Source of the DNA: an uncultured Sphingomonadales bacterium
Lineage (GTDB): Bacteria > Pseudomonadota > Alphaproteobacteria > Sphingomonadales > Sphingomonadaceae
Length of the DNA: 20,394 bases
Assembly (NCBI GenBank): GCA_937898535.1
Contig: CALDKP010000111.1
Coordinates: 1 to 20,394 of the forward strand
Reading direction: 5' to 3'
How positions within the stretch are numbered: position 1 is the first letter of the stretch; each line of letters opens with the position of its first letter. Both the position numbers and the translations under genes were made by a program. The notes under the pieces were generated by a model that had not been told where the DNA came from, did not search any database, and saw nothing but the letters and a program-made list of their open reading frames with translations. Shown here piece by piece: positions 7,932-15,805 of the stretch.

Positions 7932-9170
7932 ATGGCCAAAAAGTCTAAAAACTCGCTGGATGGAGAGATCATAACGATCCAGCGTGGCTTGGCTATCTAC
8001 AAAGTACATGCCAGTCCGTTCTGGCAGGCACGCATTAGAGATCCGCGCATTCGTCGGTATGTTGTGCGCTCCACAGAAGAGACTTCGCGCATCAAGGCAA
8101 AGCAGGTTGCCCGCGAAATCGCGTTCGATTTACTCGGCACAGAAAAGCGGGTCGAGCGGGAATACAGCTTTCGTTATTACGCATCACGTTTGATGGCCAA
8201 AGGAGAGCGGTTGGTCTCTAACGGTGAGCGCAACGCCAACTATATCCGCACATCCAAACTCTTTTTGAACCAGGCCGAATGGGGTCTGGTTAAGGCCTTT
8301 GGCCACCGCGACATTCGTGATTTGAAGACACGAGATTATCAGGAGTTCATGGACGCACTGTCTCGGAAGCGGTCTGATCTATCAACCTCGACCCGCAACA
8401 TGCTGACTGCCACCTTCCGCAATGTTCTGAAGGTCGCCCGTGACGACGGTGTTATAGATTCAATCCCGTCGACCCCAAGGACACGGCAGAAGGATAATCC
8501 GAGGTCATACTTCCCGTTCCATCCATTGGTCGCGAAGAAAGATGATCTTTATCAAGCTATCCTGAAGGCATCACAGAAGCTGGCCGATGACGAAACGAAG
8601 GTGAGGGGAGTGCCTGTCACTGAAGAGCTCTACGACCTTATCCTGTTCACCGCCCATTCCTTTGTCCGGCCAATCATTTCCGAACTCTATGCGTTGAAGC
8701 ATGGCGATGTGACGATTGCTGATGATCCAAAGCGCCTCTTGCTGGCCATTCGCAACGGAAAGACCGGCCACCGGATTGCCAACTCGATGCCGGGTGCCGT
8801 GCCCGTGATGAAGCGTATCATGGCACGTAACCCTTCTGCCAAGCCTTCTGATTACCTTTTCCTGCCGGAATATGAGAACCGTGAGACGGCCTCGAAGATC
8901 ATTCAGCGGCAGTTCCGTGAGGTGATGAAAACGGCGGGAGTGCAGGACGATCCCGCTTCAGGTATCAAATACACGATCTACTCGCTGAGGCATACAGCAA
9001 TCTGTATGCGGTTGATCCTCTCACATGGTCAGGTCAACATCTTCAATCTTGCAAAAAACGCCGGTACCTCGGTGGAGCAGATAGAACGATTTTATGCTCG
9101 AAACCTTCCACTAAGCCGCGAGATGGCAATTAATCTTCAGCAGTTCGGTGGTCAACAAAGCGGAGGCTAA
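7932..9170 (+). CDS. tyrosine recombinase (site-specific integrase)
   Basis: A 412-residue island or prophage integrase. Residues 75-175 form the SAM-like core-binding domain, and residues 225-395 the catalytic domain. Visible catalytic residues are Arg246 (FVRPIISEL), Lys277 (RNGKTGH), Arg353 (YSLRHT) and the nucleophile Tyr388 (ERFYARN). The usual HxxR histidine is Tyr350, and the later His/Trp position is Thr379 (AGTS). This combination recurs in a known integrase subfamily and need not mean inactivity. It lies next to a tRNA-Lys att fragment, and its stop directly abuts the start of the HEPN-type gene, so the two share a transcript. It should catalyse integration or excision at tRNA-Lys. 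Confidence 0.93.
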   Translation: MAKKSKNSLDGEIITIQRGLAIYKVHASPFWQARIRDPRIRRYVVRSTEETSRIKAKQVAREIAFDLLGTEKRVEREYSFRYYASRLMAKGERLVSNGERNANYIRTSKLFLNQAEWGLVKAFGHRDIRDLKTRDYQEFMDALSRKRSDLSTSTRNMLTATFRNVLKVARDDGVIDSIPSTPRTRQKDNPRSYFPFHPLVAKKDDLYQAILKASQKLADDETKVRGVPVTEELYDLILFTAHSFVRPIISELYALKHGDVTIADDPKRLLLAIRNGKTGHRIANSMPGAVPVMKRIMARNPSAKPSDYLFLPEYENRETASKIIQRQFREVMKTAGVQDDPASGIKYTIYSLRHTAICMRLILSHGQVNIFNLAKNAGTSVEQIERFYARNLPLSREMAINLQQFGGQQSGG

Positions 9171-9908
9171 ATGAAGCGCCAAAAAATCTCAAACACACGG
9201 AGCATAGCACCCGTTATTTCATTCAGATATCCAACAACCGATCCACTTTTTCCTGAAAGACTCAAGGAAAAGCAGCGCTTATTGCGAGATGGCTTTCCTG
9301 AACCTCTAGCGTTGCGCGTTCACCGCGCGTTATCGTGGTTGAGGCGCGCGGAAGATCTTTACGACGATGTGGATGTACGTTTTGTTTTGCTTTGGATTGG
9401 GTTCAACGCAGCATATGCGGGACCGCGAAAAGGTAGTGTGCTTCAGGAAGAAAGAGAACTTGAGCGCAGCATATTTGGAGAGTTTTTCAAGGTTCTAAAC
9501 GAGCTCGATAAAGAACGCAGAATTTACGACATTATTCACGGCAGGTTTAGTCACGAAATCCGAACCTTACTTAACAATCAGCACGTTTTTCATCCTTTTT
9601 GGCAGCATGTGAACGACGTTCCAGGGTTTCAAGATTGGGAGCAAATGCTGGCTAATAGCCGTAAACGCATAAATCGCGCTTACGTCGATTCAGATACCCC
9701 CACCATTCTATCGATCCTATTCGGTCGTCTTTATGTGCTGCGAAATCAGATCATGCACGGCAGCGCTACCTGGAATAGCAGCGTGAACAGGGATCAGGTA
9801 AGGGATGGAGCCTCAGTGCTCGCTAGCCTCCTGCCTGTATTCATCGACATAATGATGGATAATCCCCAGTATCCTTGGTCTGATACCCAATACCCAGTGG
9901 TTGAATAA
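9171..9908 (+). CDS. HEPN-domain-like protein coupled to integrase
   Basis: A 245-residue, mainly helical cytosolic protein. Near the C-terminus it has Arg191-Asn-Gln-Ile-Met-His196 (LRNQIMHGS), the R-x4-H signature of HEPN RNases and HEPN-like proteins. Upstream, RFVLLWIGFNAAY (residues 70-82) resembles the first conserved helix of Apea-like and related HEPN families. The ATG follows the integrase TAA with no gap, and a GGAGG sits inside the integrase end, so translation is coupled. HEPN proteins act in RNA cleavage, toxin-antitoxin and phage defence, but some are catalytically dead. Whether this one cleaves RNA is unknown. No separate antitoxin such as a MNT nucleotidyltransferase is seen next to it. 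Confidence 0.65.
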   Translation: MKRQKISNTRSIAPVISFRYPTTDPLFPERLKEKQRLLRDGFPEPLALRVHRALSWLRRAEDLYDDVDVRFVLLWIGFNAAYAGPRKGSVLQEERELERSIFGEFFKVLNELDKERRIYDIIHGRFSHEIRTLLNNQHVFHPFWQHVNDVPGFQDWEQMLANSRKRINRAYVDSDTPTILSILFGRLYVLRNQIMHGSATWNSSVNRDQVRDGASVLASLLPVFIDIMMDNPQYPWSDTQYPVVE

Positions 9909-9993
9909 CGTCTGCTTCCATTAGCACCCTTTTTTCTGTGGCCATTCTATCGGCGGGTGCCGACGATGAACACATCAACAAGGAGATGTGATC

Positions 9994-10353
9994 ATGGAAT
10001 TGAAGTTTGTCGCTACCAAAAAGCCCGCTGCCGTTGACACTGTTACACAGCGTCGTCAGCGGCTTATCCGCCGGATAGATCAGCAGATTAGTCTAATCAA
10101 ATCGGCAACAGAAGGCATGCTATCTCGGGCGTCTTGGGCTTGGATGGATGAAAATGGAGTCTACTTCCTACCCATCAAATATGGACGCAACTCCATTGAA
10201 CTGCAGAAGGGCATGTTTGCTGTCCAATGCGATTGTATCGAGGATGTGGGGCAGGGGCTGACAGCTATTCGAGCAATGGTCTTGCAAGGCGATTTTGATA
10301 CCCAGCTGCAGAAGGCATCAACTGAAATTCGCAGTAAGTTCAGCAAAAAATGA
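9994..10353 (+). CDS. small protein resembling DUF6641 family
   Basis: A 119-residue cytosolic protein. The N-terminus LKFVATKKPAAVDTVTQRRQRLI, followed by an amphipathic helix with many Arg and Gln residues, resembles the DUF6641 family as I remember it. Those proteins occur in phages and mobile islands and have no known function. The middle (WAWMDENGVYFLPIKYGRNSIEL) looks beta-rich and the end helical. I choose the ATG at 9994 over a GTG at 9988 because AGGAG lies 8 bases before the ATG. It lies 85 bases after the HEPN-type gene and may be transcribed with it. Family assignment is from memory of the motif, so moderate. Confidence 0.6.
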   Translation: MELKFVATKKPAAVDTVTQRRQRLIRRIDQQISLIKSATEGMLSRASWAWMDENGVYFLPIKYGRNSIELQKGMFAVQCDCIEDVGQGLTAIRAMVLQGDFDTQLQKASTEIRSKFSKK

Positions 10354-10378
10354 GATAACGACCGCGGATTGGTAATTG

Positions 10379-10411
10379 ATGGGAGCCTGTCGCGAATGGG
10401 CGGGCTCCCAT
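10379..10411 (+). terminator. hairpin after the DUF6641-like gene, possible terminator
   Basis: ATGGGAGCC (10379-10387) pairs exactly with GGCTCCCAT (10403-10411) across a 15-base loop, 26 bases after the stop codon. No T-run follows, so it is not a canonical intrinsic terminator; it may be an RNA-stabilising stem. Confidence 0.45.
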
Positions 10412-10466
10412 ACCACCAGAAACACTGGGCTTTCTATCAAGTACCCCTTCGATACACGAGGCCGTT

Positions 10467-10480
10467 CGTGAGCGCTCACG
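10467..10480. promoter_or_regulatory. 14-bp perfect palindrome, operator-like
   Basis: CGTGAGCGCTCACG is a perfect palindrome. Its core GTGAGCGCTCAC is the form of symmetric LacI-type operators. No LacI-family gene is adjacent, so function is unproven. Confidence 0.35.
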
Positions 10481-10654
10481 GTCCAAATGGCAGTCGTTCC
10501 GCTTTGCGCCCATTATCGGCCATTAAATGTCCCGTCCGACTCGGCTAAAAGTGGACGTCAATTGGCTTAGTCCAGTTGACAGTAAGCTGGGATATTTCTG
10601 ACAGTCTGCGAAAGGCCACTCATCGTCCACCTCGTTAGTCTCAATATTGCAATG

Positions 10655-10955
10655 CTAAACCGTGTTGACAAATGACTTGAGCCATTGGGGGGGGCGGCGG
10701 CGAGCTGGAGTAAGCTCTCGAAGGAGAGGACAGTTTTGTCATGCCGGGTAGCGATACGGCGCTACTGCTTGAGCTGACCGAACGTGCGCTCGACGCGGCT
10801 GCAGGTCAAGTAGCGGCGATAGTCGGGATGCTCTGGCACCTTGCGGTTCGAGCGGGGCGGGATGAATGGCAGGGTACCCCGGATTAGCGGGCCCTCCCGG
10901 AAGCGGTCACAGTCATAGCCATCGTCTGACAGCAGCGCCTTGGGTCGCGGCGACC
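10655..10955 (-). pseudogene. 3' remnant of an IS5-family transposase
   Basis: Minus-strand translation gives PKALLSDDGYDCDRFRE, then IPPRSNRKVPEHPDYRRY, RVERTFGQLKQ, a TAG stop, RRIATRHDKTVLSFESLL and, in another frame, WLKSFVNTV followed by TAG at 10657-10655. These are the C-terminal DDE-region motifs of IS5-family (IS427-like) transposases. The element is dead: only about 100 codons remain, with one in-frame stop and a frameshift at a run of eight C. The right edge near 10955 has no recognisable terminal repeat, so the 5' part was deleted. Left of the stop, the insertion sequence end is not clearly visible. Confidence 0.85.
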
Positions 10956-11019
10956 GCCCCTCCCATCAATTTGATGGGGATATAACACTCGAACACGTCA
11001 GCGGCTGTCATGCATGACA
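10943..11019. repeat. cluster of three short perfect palindromes at IS remnant edge
   Basis: GGTCGC-G-GCGACC (10943-10955), CCCATCAA-T-TTGATGGG (10962-10978) and TGTCATGCATGACA (11006-11019) lie within 77 bases, just downstream of the exported-protein gene ending at 11034. They could form transcription-stopping or protein-binding structures. Confidence 0.5.
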
Positions 11020-11033
11020 TAATTTCGCGATCG

Positions 11034-11531
11034 TCATTTAGTTGTAACTTGAATACTCGCGGTAGCGTCAGCCAGCTTGTTAGTGATATTAGCAATCGAT
11101 ATTGTGCTGCTTCCAAAATTTCCCGTAGCGACGACTGCGTAATTCGGCGAGTTGGGTGGCAAGGTAAAAATGTTATTTAATGTTTGCTGCACCTGGCCAT
11201 TAACCTGAAGGGTGATCCCGGAGCTGGGTGCGCCCGTTATTGCAATACTCAGGCTGTTGGTTCTGCTTGAATTTACAATCGAAATGGTTGAATTTCGACC
11301 ATTTGCCGTAGTCCATATGCAGTATTGCCCCGAAAGAAAGGATGCTGTTCCGCTCTGGTTGATTACTGGATTCTGAGAAGCGAATGCGTGAGTTGGCGCC
11401 ACCATACACGCAGCGATCCCGCCGGCAGTGGCAGTCAAGATGCGTCTGCGGTGGAACGTTTTTACGAGCTGTTGCGAACAGAAATCAAATGAAGATTCAG
11501 GAACCAGGCGTTCATTGTGATCGTTACTCAT
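11034..11531 (-). CDS. exported small protein, Tat-like signal, unknown function
   Basis: A 165-residue protein I do not recognise. The N-terminus has a polar stretch, then FHRRRILTATAGGIAACMVAP and a THAFA cleavage site near residue 50, which resembles a twin-arginine signal. The mature part is rich in Ser, Thr, Asn and alternating hydrophobics (SISIVNSS, ITGAPSSGITLQVNGQVQQ), suggesting a beta-sandwich. I choose the ATG at 11531 over a codon at 11567 because GGGGAAG lies 6-7 bases upstream. It ends the minus-strand run that begins with the GEVED protein and follows the previous gene by 43 bases, so it likely belongs to the same transcript. Confidence 0.7.
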   Translation of the reverse strand: MSNDHNERLVPESSFDFCSQQLVKTFHRRRILTATAGGIAACMVAPTHAFASQNPVINQSGTASFLSGQYCIWTTANGRNSTISIVNSSRTNSLSIAITGAPSSGITLQVNGQVQQTLNNIFTLPPNSPNYAVVATGNFGSSTISIANITNKLADATASIQVTTK

Positions 11532-11574
11532 TGATTCTTCCCCTTTGTAGGTGATTGGAAATGCCATCCAGCGA

Positions 11575-11940
11575 CTAATTGGTGGTAAATGTGGGTTTGC
11601 TATTCAGATATTTGATCGTGACATACGAGTTGTCACAGACATTTATGCTACTCCACACAGCTGAGCCTGTGTCAGTGAATACAGCTTTCAGGTCAAAACG
11701 GCACTTGCTGACAGGCTTATCAAAATGTGCTGTATCACGTCCGCCTGTTGGTATGATTGCGCTCGTGAGCGTCTGACTTTGGTTCTGCCAACTAGTGTTA
11801 GGCGATGGCGTAAACTCAACCGATCTTAAGGATTTACCAGTCTGGTTGACGACCACCATATTCCAAGGCTCCGCATGAGCTGGAGCCGCGAGAGCAGCCA
11901 AGAAGAGGGCAAGCATGTAAACCATAGTTGACGATTTCAT
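11575..11940 (-). CDS. secreted 121-residue protein, unknown function
   Basis: A Sec signal peptide (MKSSTMVYMLALFLAALAAPAHA, cleavage before EPW) precedes a mature part of about 98 residues. It starts with MVVVNQTGKSLRSVEFTPSPNTSW and has two Cys (KCRFDLKAVF and NVCDNSYV) that could form a disulfide. The pattern of V-N-x-T-G, a W, a C-x-x-D-L segment and a late C resembles a small exported beta-rich family often misannotated in databases (from memory). It sits 43 bases before the Tat-like protein gene and 165 bases after the secretin gene, all on the minus strand. Possibly a substrate or accessory of the secretin (inference). Confidence 0.75.
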   Translation of the reverse strand: MKSSTMVYMLALFLAALAAPAHAEPWNMVVVNQTGKSLRSVEFTPSPNTSWQNQSQTLTSAIIPTGGRDTAHFDKPVSKCRFDLKAVFTDTGSAVWSSINVCDNSYVTIKYLNSKPTFTTN

Positions 11941-12105
11941 AAAATGTAATCCTAGAGACTTTTAATCGTGCGATCGGAAATGTTGCGAAAATCGCTAATG
12001 ATGCAGCCGGCCAGATAAAGCTTGATGGATGAGTTCAGTATAGCCGCAATGGCTCTGCCCATTCGTTATCAGGCCGACTGGGCGTGACAACGCCACTGTG
12101 TAAAT

Positions 12106-13680
12106 TTAGTTCACCCTAAGCACCCCCGCACGAGCAAGGTAATTTTTATCACCAGACCGCGCGGGATTCTCGAGTGTATAGGTCAGTCTTGCTTGATCGG
12201 GCTGGAACCGGTGTTGCGAAGGTTCCTCGCCGCCGGTTCCCAATTGATCCAGCAAGCGCTTGCGCATAGTTTCGAAATTGCGGCGTTCTAAGGCGTTTGC
12301 ATGCGGCAACGAAAAACTGCCGCGAGGTCGCAAGGTCAGGAGCACAATCACACTGATATCGGAGGTCGACCGATCGCTCGAATTAAAGAGCTTGCCGAGG
12401 ATTGGCACGCTTCCCAGCAACGGTGTCCGATCTTCTGCGCGTGAGTTGGTCGCCTGTTCACCGCTAGATATCAGGATCGTTTCACCAAACTTCAAAGTTG
12501 CAGTGACGCGCGTACCCGTCTTCTCCTTCTGGACGGATTGCTGAAACGAGCCCGCACCTGACCCTGGTAGAAATGACTCCAGATTGGCGTCAATAGCCAA
12601 CTTGACGCGATTCTGATCCATAAATGTCGAACTAATTTCTAGAGTAAGACCGTCCTGCAAGGTTGATACACTGCTTGAGAGGCTTCCGTCTGTGGCGAAG
12701 GTTAGCGTGCTACCGATCTGAACGTTGCTCTTCTCTCCATCGGAGATGAGCACGGCCTGCTGTGCCTGAACAGTCGATTTTCCCCCTCTCGCATTGGCAA
12801 TATTGAGAGAATAAGTAACGGCCGGTACCGTAACGGATAAATCACGGATGATATCAATCGTGCTACTTGTTACTGTTCCGGTCAGGCGATCGCGAGACGA
12901 TCGCCAACTGGAATTCACAAGGTTGGATCCGAATTGTAATGTGAGTGCATCAAGCAGGTTGATGCCCGATGCGGATAATCGCCTTTCGTCTCGTCGTAAT
13001 ATGATCAGATCGACCATTCCCATCTTGTCGTCGGTTTGCACGGCCGGATCGGCATGCTCTCCTGACACGTAGTTCGGGTTCGGCGAAGCAGCGTTATGAA
13101 GTGCCATCCGCGGCACTGCCTGGCCCATTTGCGCAATCCTGGCAACGTAACTGTCAGCCGCTTCGGACTGGCCTATTTGACGCTCGATTGCGGCGCTGGT
13201 TATCAGTTCGTCGACGCTCTGCGGAGCGCGGAGTTGCGTCGCCCGCTTCCATGATGTTTCCGCGACCTGAAGATCGCCTGCACAAAAAGCGGCACGTGCA
13301 AGTGCGTAATAAATGATCGGATCTTCACGATTGATTGCTGCGGCGGCTGAGAACTGTTCCTGCGCGGAGACCGCGTCACGGTCATCCATGGACATAAAAC
13401 CGAGTTGGACATGGGCTGGCCAGAAATACGGATCATTTTTCAAAGCCATCAGATATCCGACCCTAGCCATTTCGCGCTGGTCCGTTCCCATCACCGACGT
13501 TGTTTCATAGGCGAGGCCGGCGAGAAAGTTGAGATGTGGATCGAGAGGCGACCGCTTCAACGCCGAATTAATTTTCGCGATGTCATCGTTGTTGTCCGTT
13601 TTCGCTGAAAGTGGCGCAGATAAAGCCATGACTTGCGCTAAAATCAAAACACCAAGCACAATCTTTTTTCGAACGATCAC
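12106..13680 (-). CDS. TPR-secretin fusion protein (type II/III secretin family)
   Basis: A 524-residue exported protein. A signal peptide (MIVRKKIVLGVLILAQVMAL, ending ...APLSA) precedes TPR-like repeats at about residues 30-190 (DPHLNFLAGLAY, WPAHVQLGFMS, PIIYYALARAAFCAGD). A linker with SASGINLLDALTLQFGSNLV follows, then a secretin core at about 300-445: AVLISDGEKSNVQIGS, LKFGETILISSGEQ and the VPILGKLF signature (425-432), ending in VIVLLTLRP. It should form an outer-membrane ring. N0/N1 secretin domains are not recognisable. I choose the GTG at 13680 over a TTG at 13704 because GAGG lies 8 bases upstream and the signal peptide starts there. No secretion ATPase, pseudopilin or platform gene is in the window. 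Confidence 0.85.
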   Translation of the reverse strand: MIVRKKIVLGVLILAQVMALSAPLSAKTDNNDDIAKINSALKRSPLDPHLNFLAGLAYETTSVMGTDQREMARVGYLMALKNDPYFWPAHVQLGFMSMDDRDAVSAQEQFSAAAAINREDPIIYYALARAAFCAGDLQVAETSWKRATQLRAPQSVDELITSAAIERQIGQSEAADSYVARIAQMGQAVPRMALHNAASPNPNYVSGEHADPAVQTDDKMGMVDLIILRRDERRLSASGINLLDALTLQFGSNLVNSSWRSSRDRLTGTVTSSTIDIIRDLSVTVPAVTYSLNIANARGGKSTVQAQQAVLISDGEKSNVQIGSTLTFATDGSLSSSVSTLQDGLTLEISSTFMDQNRVKLAIDANLESFLPGSGAGSFQQSVQKEKTGTRVTATLKFGETILISSGEQATNSRAEDRTPLLGSVPILGKLFNSSDRSTSDISVIVLLTLRPRGSFSLPHANALERRNFETMRKRLLDQLGTGGEEPSQHRFQPDQARLTYTLENPARSGDKNYLARAGVLRVN

Positions 13681-13746
13681 TATGTTATCCTCAAGAATTA
13701 TCAATGTTCTAGCCTGGCATATGGTCCTGGCGAGGCGCAGATCGGC

Positions 13747-15687
13747 CTAGGTGTTTTGGGTGTTGGTGAAGGTGCAGGTGAAGCTGGTACTGGCCGCGAT
13801 TTCGGCACCGGTGATGGTGTAGGTGCGGCCGCTGAGGCTGCCCACAGTGGCGTTGGCGTTATTGCTGCAGGTTGCATCGGTCAAAGACCAGCCCACAGGG
13901 AGGTTGCTTTCATTGATCGTCACCGATTTGCTCGGATCCACGATCGTGAAGACTAGGGTACTTGCGGCGGCAGTATCGCCATCAACCTGCGTCGGCGTGT
14001 TGGCGGTGGCGGTCGTCACGCTACCTGTGCTCTGCGCGGTATTCGTCAGCTGGAAACCGAACGGCCCGCTGGCACCGCCGATCGTAGTCTTGCGCAGGGT
14101 CAGCGAACGAGCAACCGTGAACTGGTAATCCTCGACTTCGCCGCTCTGGACGGTGCCCGTCGATGCATTGCAGTTGTCAAGCGCGGTGTTATTGGTGCAG
14201 ACGCGGAAACGGGCAAACGTGGGACCGACGACCGCACCGCCCGGCACGACAATGGTGAGATTGGTGGTGCCCGACGCGACGGCCTTACTGGCCACCATCT
14301 GCTCGCCCACGTCGTTGAAGTCGCCGTCTACGTTCCAGTCGAACCAGGCATTGAGGAAGCCCGAGCCGTTCTGGATGCTGACCGGGACCACCGTCGCCTG
14401 GCCGATCGGAAGCAGGGGCGTGAGGGTCACGCCGTCCTCGTCGTCGTTAGTGTTGGTGTCGTCGCTAGTTGCGGTGGCATTGTTCAGCAGCGAAGCATCG
14501 GCATCGACCGACGCACCAAGGCGGATGCCAGTGATCGTATGCGTAGGGTTGCCGTAGCCGGCCGGCGCATCCGGCACGTCCGCATTGTCGGATTCCAGCA
14601 GGAAGGACGCAGTCGTCGCGCCATAGGTAAGAGTCGTGCTCGCGCCCCCCATCCGCAGTGTGTAGAGGCTGCCCGGTGTGGCCCCGCCATTGCGAAAGTA
14701 TAAGCCGCCGGTGAATCCATTCGGTTCGTTGAAGATGTTGCCGAAGGGCGTGTCGAAGTTGCCGCTTGTGTTGGTGATGGAAGGTGTCGCCAGGGCAACG
14801 TATCCCGCCGGCAGCACGAAACCTTCTGTGCTGGAGTTTGATCCGGTCACCAGTATGCCATCGTCGGACTCGTTCGGCGCCTGACCTGCATCGTAGGCAG
14901 CAGGCGCGAGGTTCGAATTGCCTGGCGTTCCGGTGGTGGTGGCCTGCGCAGTGGCGATGGCGTTGCGCACAACGCCGGAGGTCGTCTGCTCGACGTTCTG
15001 AAACACCGAGGCGACCAGCATGGCATCGTCGCCGGTGTTCGTCGGCGCAACGGTGCCGGGCAACGTGATCGTGACAGTTCCGGAAGCGGCACCGCCCAAC
15101 AAGGTGTTGATCTCGTTCTCGAACAGCACGATGTAAAAGGATTGCACCGAGAACAGGGCCGTGCCGGCGGGTGATCCGCTGGGCGAGTTGCTGATGCTGA
15201 CGAAGCGCGTGTCTCCGCTGGGTGTGCCGCCGATCACCAAGGCGTTCTGCTTATCAATGGTCCCACCGGGGCCGACGAGCCGAGCGGTTAGCTGATTGTT
15301 CGTCGTAGTTGCCGGCGGCGTGCCGATGCGCGGCTCAGGATAGTTGTCGCCCAGGCCAGTGCCTGCAGTGTTGCCTTTGGTGCACAAACCGCCGGTGTTG
15401 TCCGCGTTCGAGCAATGGTCGCGCTCGAAAGATGCCCAGACGAGCAGTGCGCGGTTTTTGCCGCTTGGGATGCTGAAGCTGGTGATTGACGGAATGCCGG
15501 TGGCACCGGCACCGCTGGCGGTGGCGGACTGGGTGTTAAGCTGCTTCACCTGCCCGGCCTGCGCGGCCGGCATGCCCAGCGAGATGCCAGCGATAAGTAT
15601 GAGGATTCGCCAGCCAGACACCCACGACGGAGTGTATTTACCCGTCTGCGGATTAGGGGCCGAAACTGAATTTATACTCACTGGCAT
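13747..15687 (-). CDS. exported GEVED-domain surface protein
   Basis: A 646-residue protein. It has a long N-region, then hydrophobic WRILILIAGISLGMPAAQA with cleavage near residue 44. A beta-rich Gly/Thr/Asn region runs to about residue 430. A GEVED domain follows (FDWNVDGDFNDVGEQ Asp-rich loop to GEVEDYQFTV at about 516-525). The last 120 residues form a prealbumin/SpaA-like module with an F-x-C-T-F-T-N-T end. Such proteins are cell-surface or released. I place the start at 15687 (GGAGG 9 bases upstream); codons further upstream overlap the divergent regulator. The stop falls right after the module, where relatives often continue with more repeats, so C-terminal truncation is possible. Sampled GC (about 62%) exceeds that of its neighbours (about 50%). 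Confidence 0.8.
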   Translation of the reverse strand: MPVSINSVSAPNPQTGKYTPSWVSGWRILILIAGISLGMPAAQAGQVKQLNTQSATASGAGATGIPSITSFSIPSGKNRALLVWASFERDHCSNADNTGGLCTKGNTAGTGLGDNYPEPRIGTPPATTTNNQLTARLVGPGGTIDKQNALVIGGTPSGDTRFVSISNSPSGSPAGTALFSVQSFYIVLFENEINTLLGGAASGTVTITLPGTVAPTNTGDDAMLVASVFQNVEQTTSGVVRNAIATAQATTTGTPGNSNLAPAAYDAGQAPNESDDGILVTGSNSSTEGFVLPAGYVALATPSITNTSGNFDTPFGNIFNEPNGFTGGLYFRNGGATPGSLYTLRMGGASTTLTYGATTASFLLESDNADVPDAPAGYGNPTHTITGIRLGASVDADASLLNNATATSDDTNTNDDEDGVTLTPLLPIGQATVVPVSIQNGSGFLNAWFDWNVDGDFNDVGEQMVASKAVASGTTNLTIVVPGGAVVGPTFARFRVCTNNTALDNCNASTGTVQSGEVEDYQFTVARSLTLRKTTIGGASGPFGFQLTNTAQSTGSVTTATANTPTQVDGDTAAASTLVFTIVDPSKSVTINESNLPVGWSLTDATCSNNANATVGSLSGRTYTITGAEIAASTSFTCTFTNTQNT

Positions 15688-15753
15688 CGAGATGCCCCTC
15701 CAACGCTCATCTTCATGCTCTCTCCGCCTAGAGCCAGCCTTGGTCTGTTGGTA

Positions 15754-15769
15754 TCCCACATTTATGGGA
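15754..15769. promoter_or_regulatory. inverted repeat in the divergent promoter region, possible operator
   Basis: TCCCA-CATTTA-TGGGA lies between the divergent GEVED and response-regulator genes, 66 bases from the first and 37 from the second. Flanking TA dinucleotides make it resemble paired NarL-type heptamers. It may be the binding site of the adjacent LuxR-type regulator; this rests on position and symmetry only. Confidence 0.4.
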
Positions 15770-15805
15770 GTAGCCGGGTCGATGGCAGCATTGTAAGACT
15801 GGTGG

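Larger units (their letters stand above)
10354..10654. other. noncoding stretch between island genes and IS remnant
   Basis: Holds a hairpin at 10379-10411 and a palindrome at 10467-10480, listed separately. I see no gene, RNA or other repeat in it. Confidence 0.5.
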
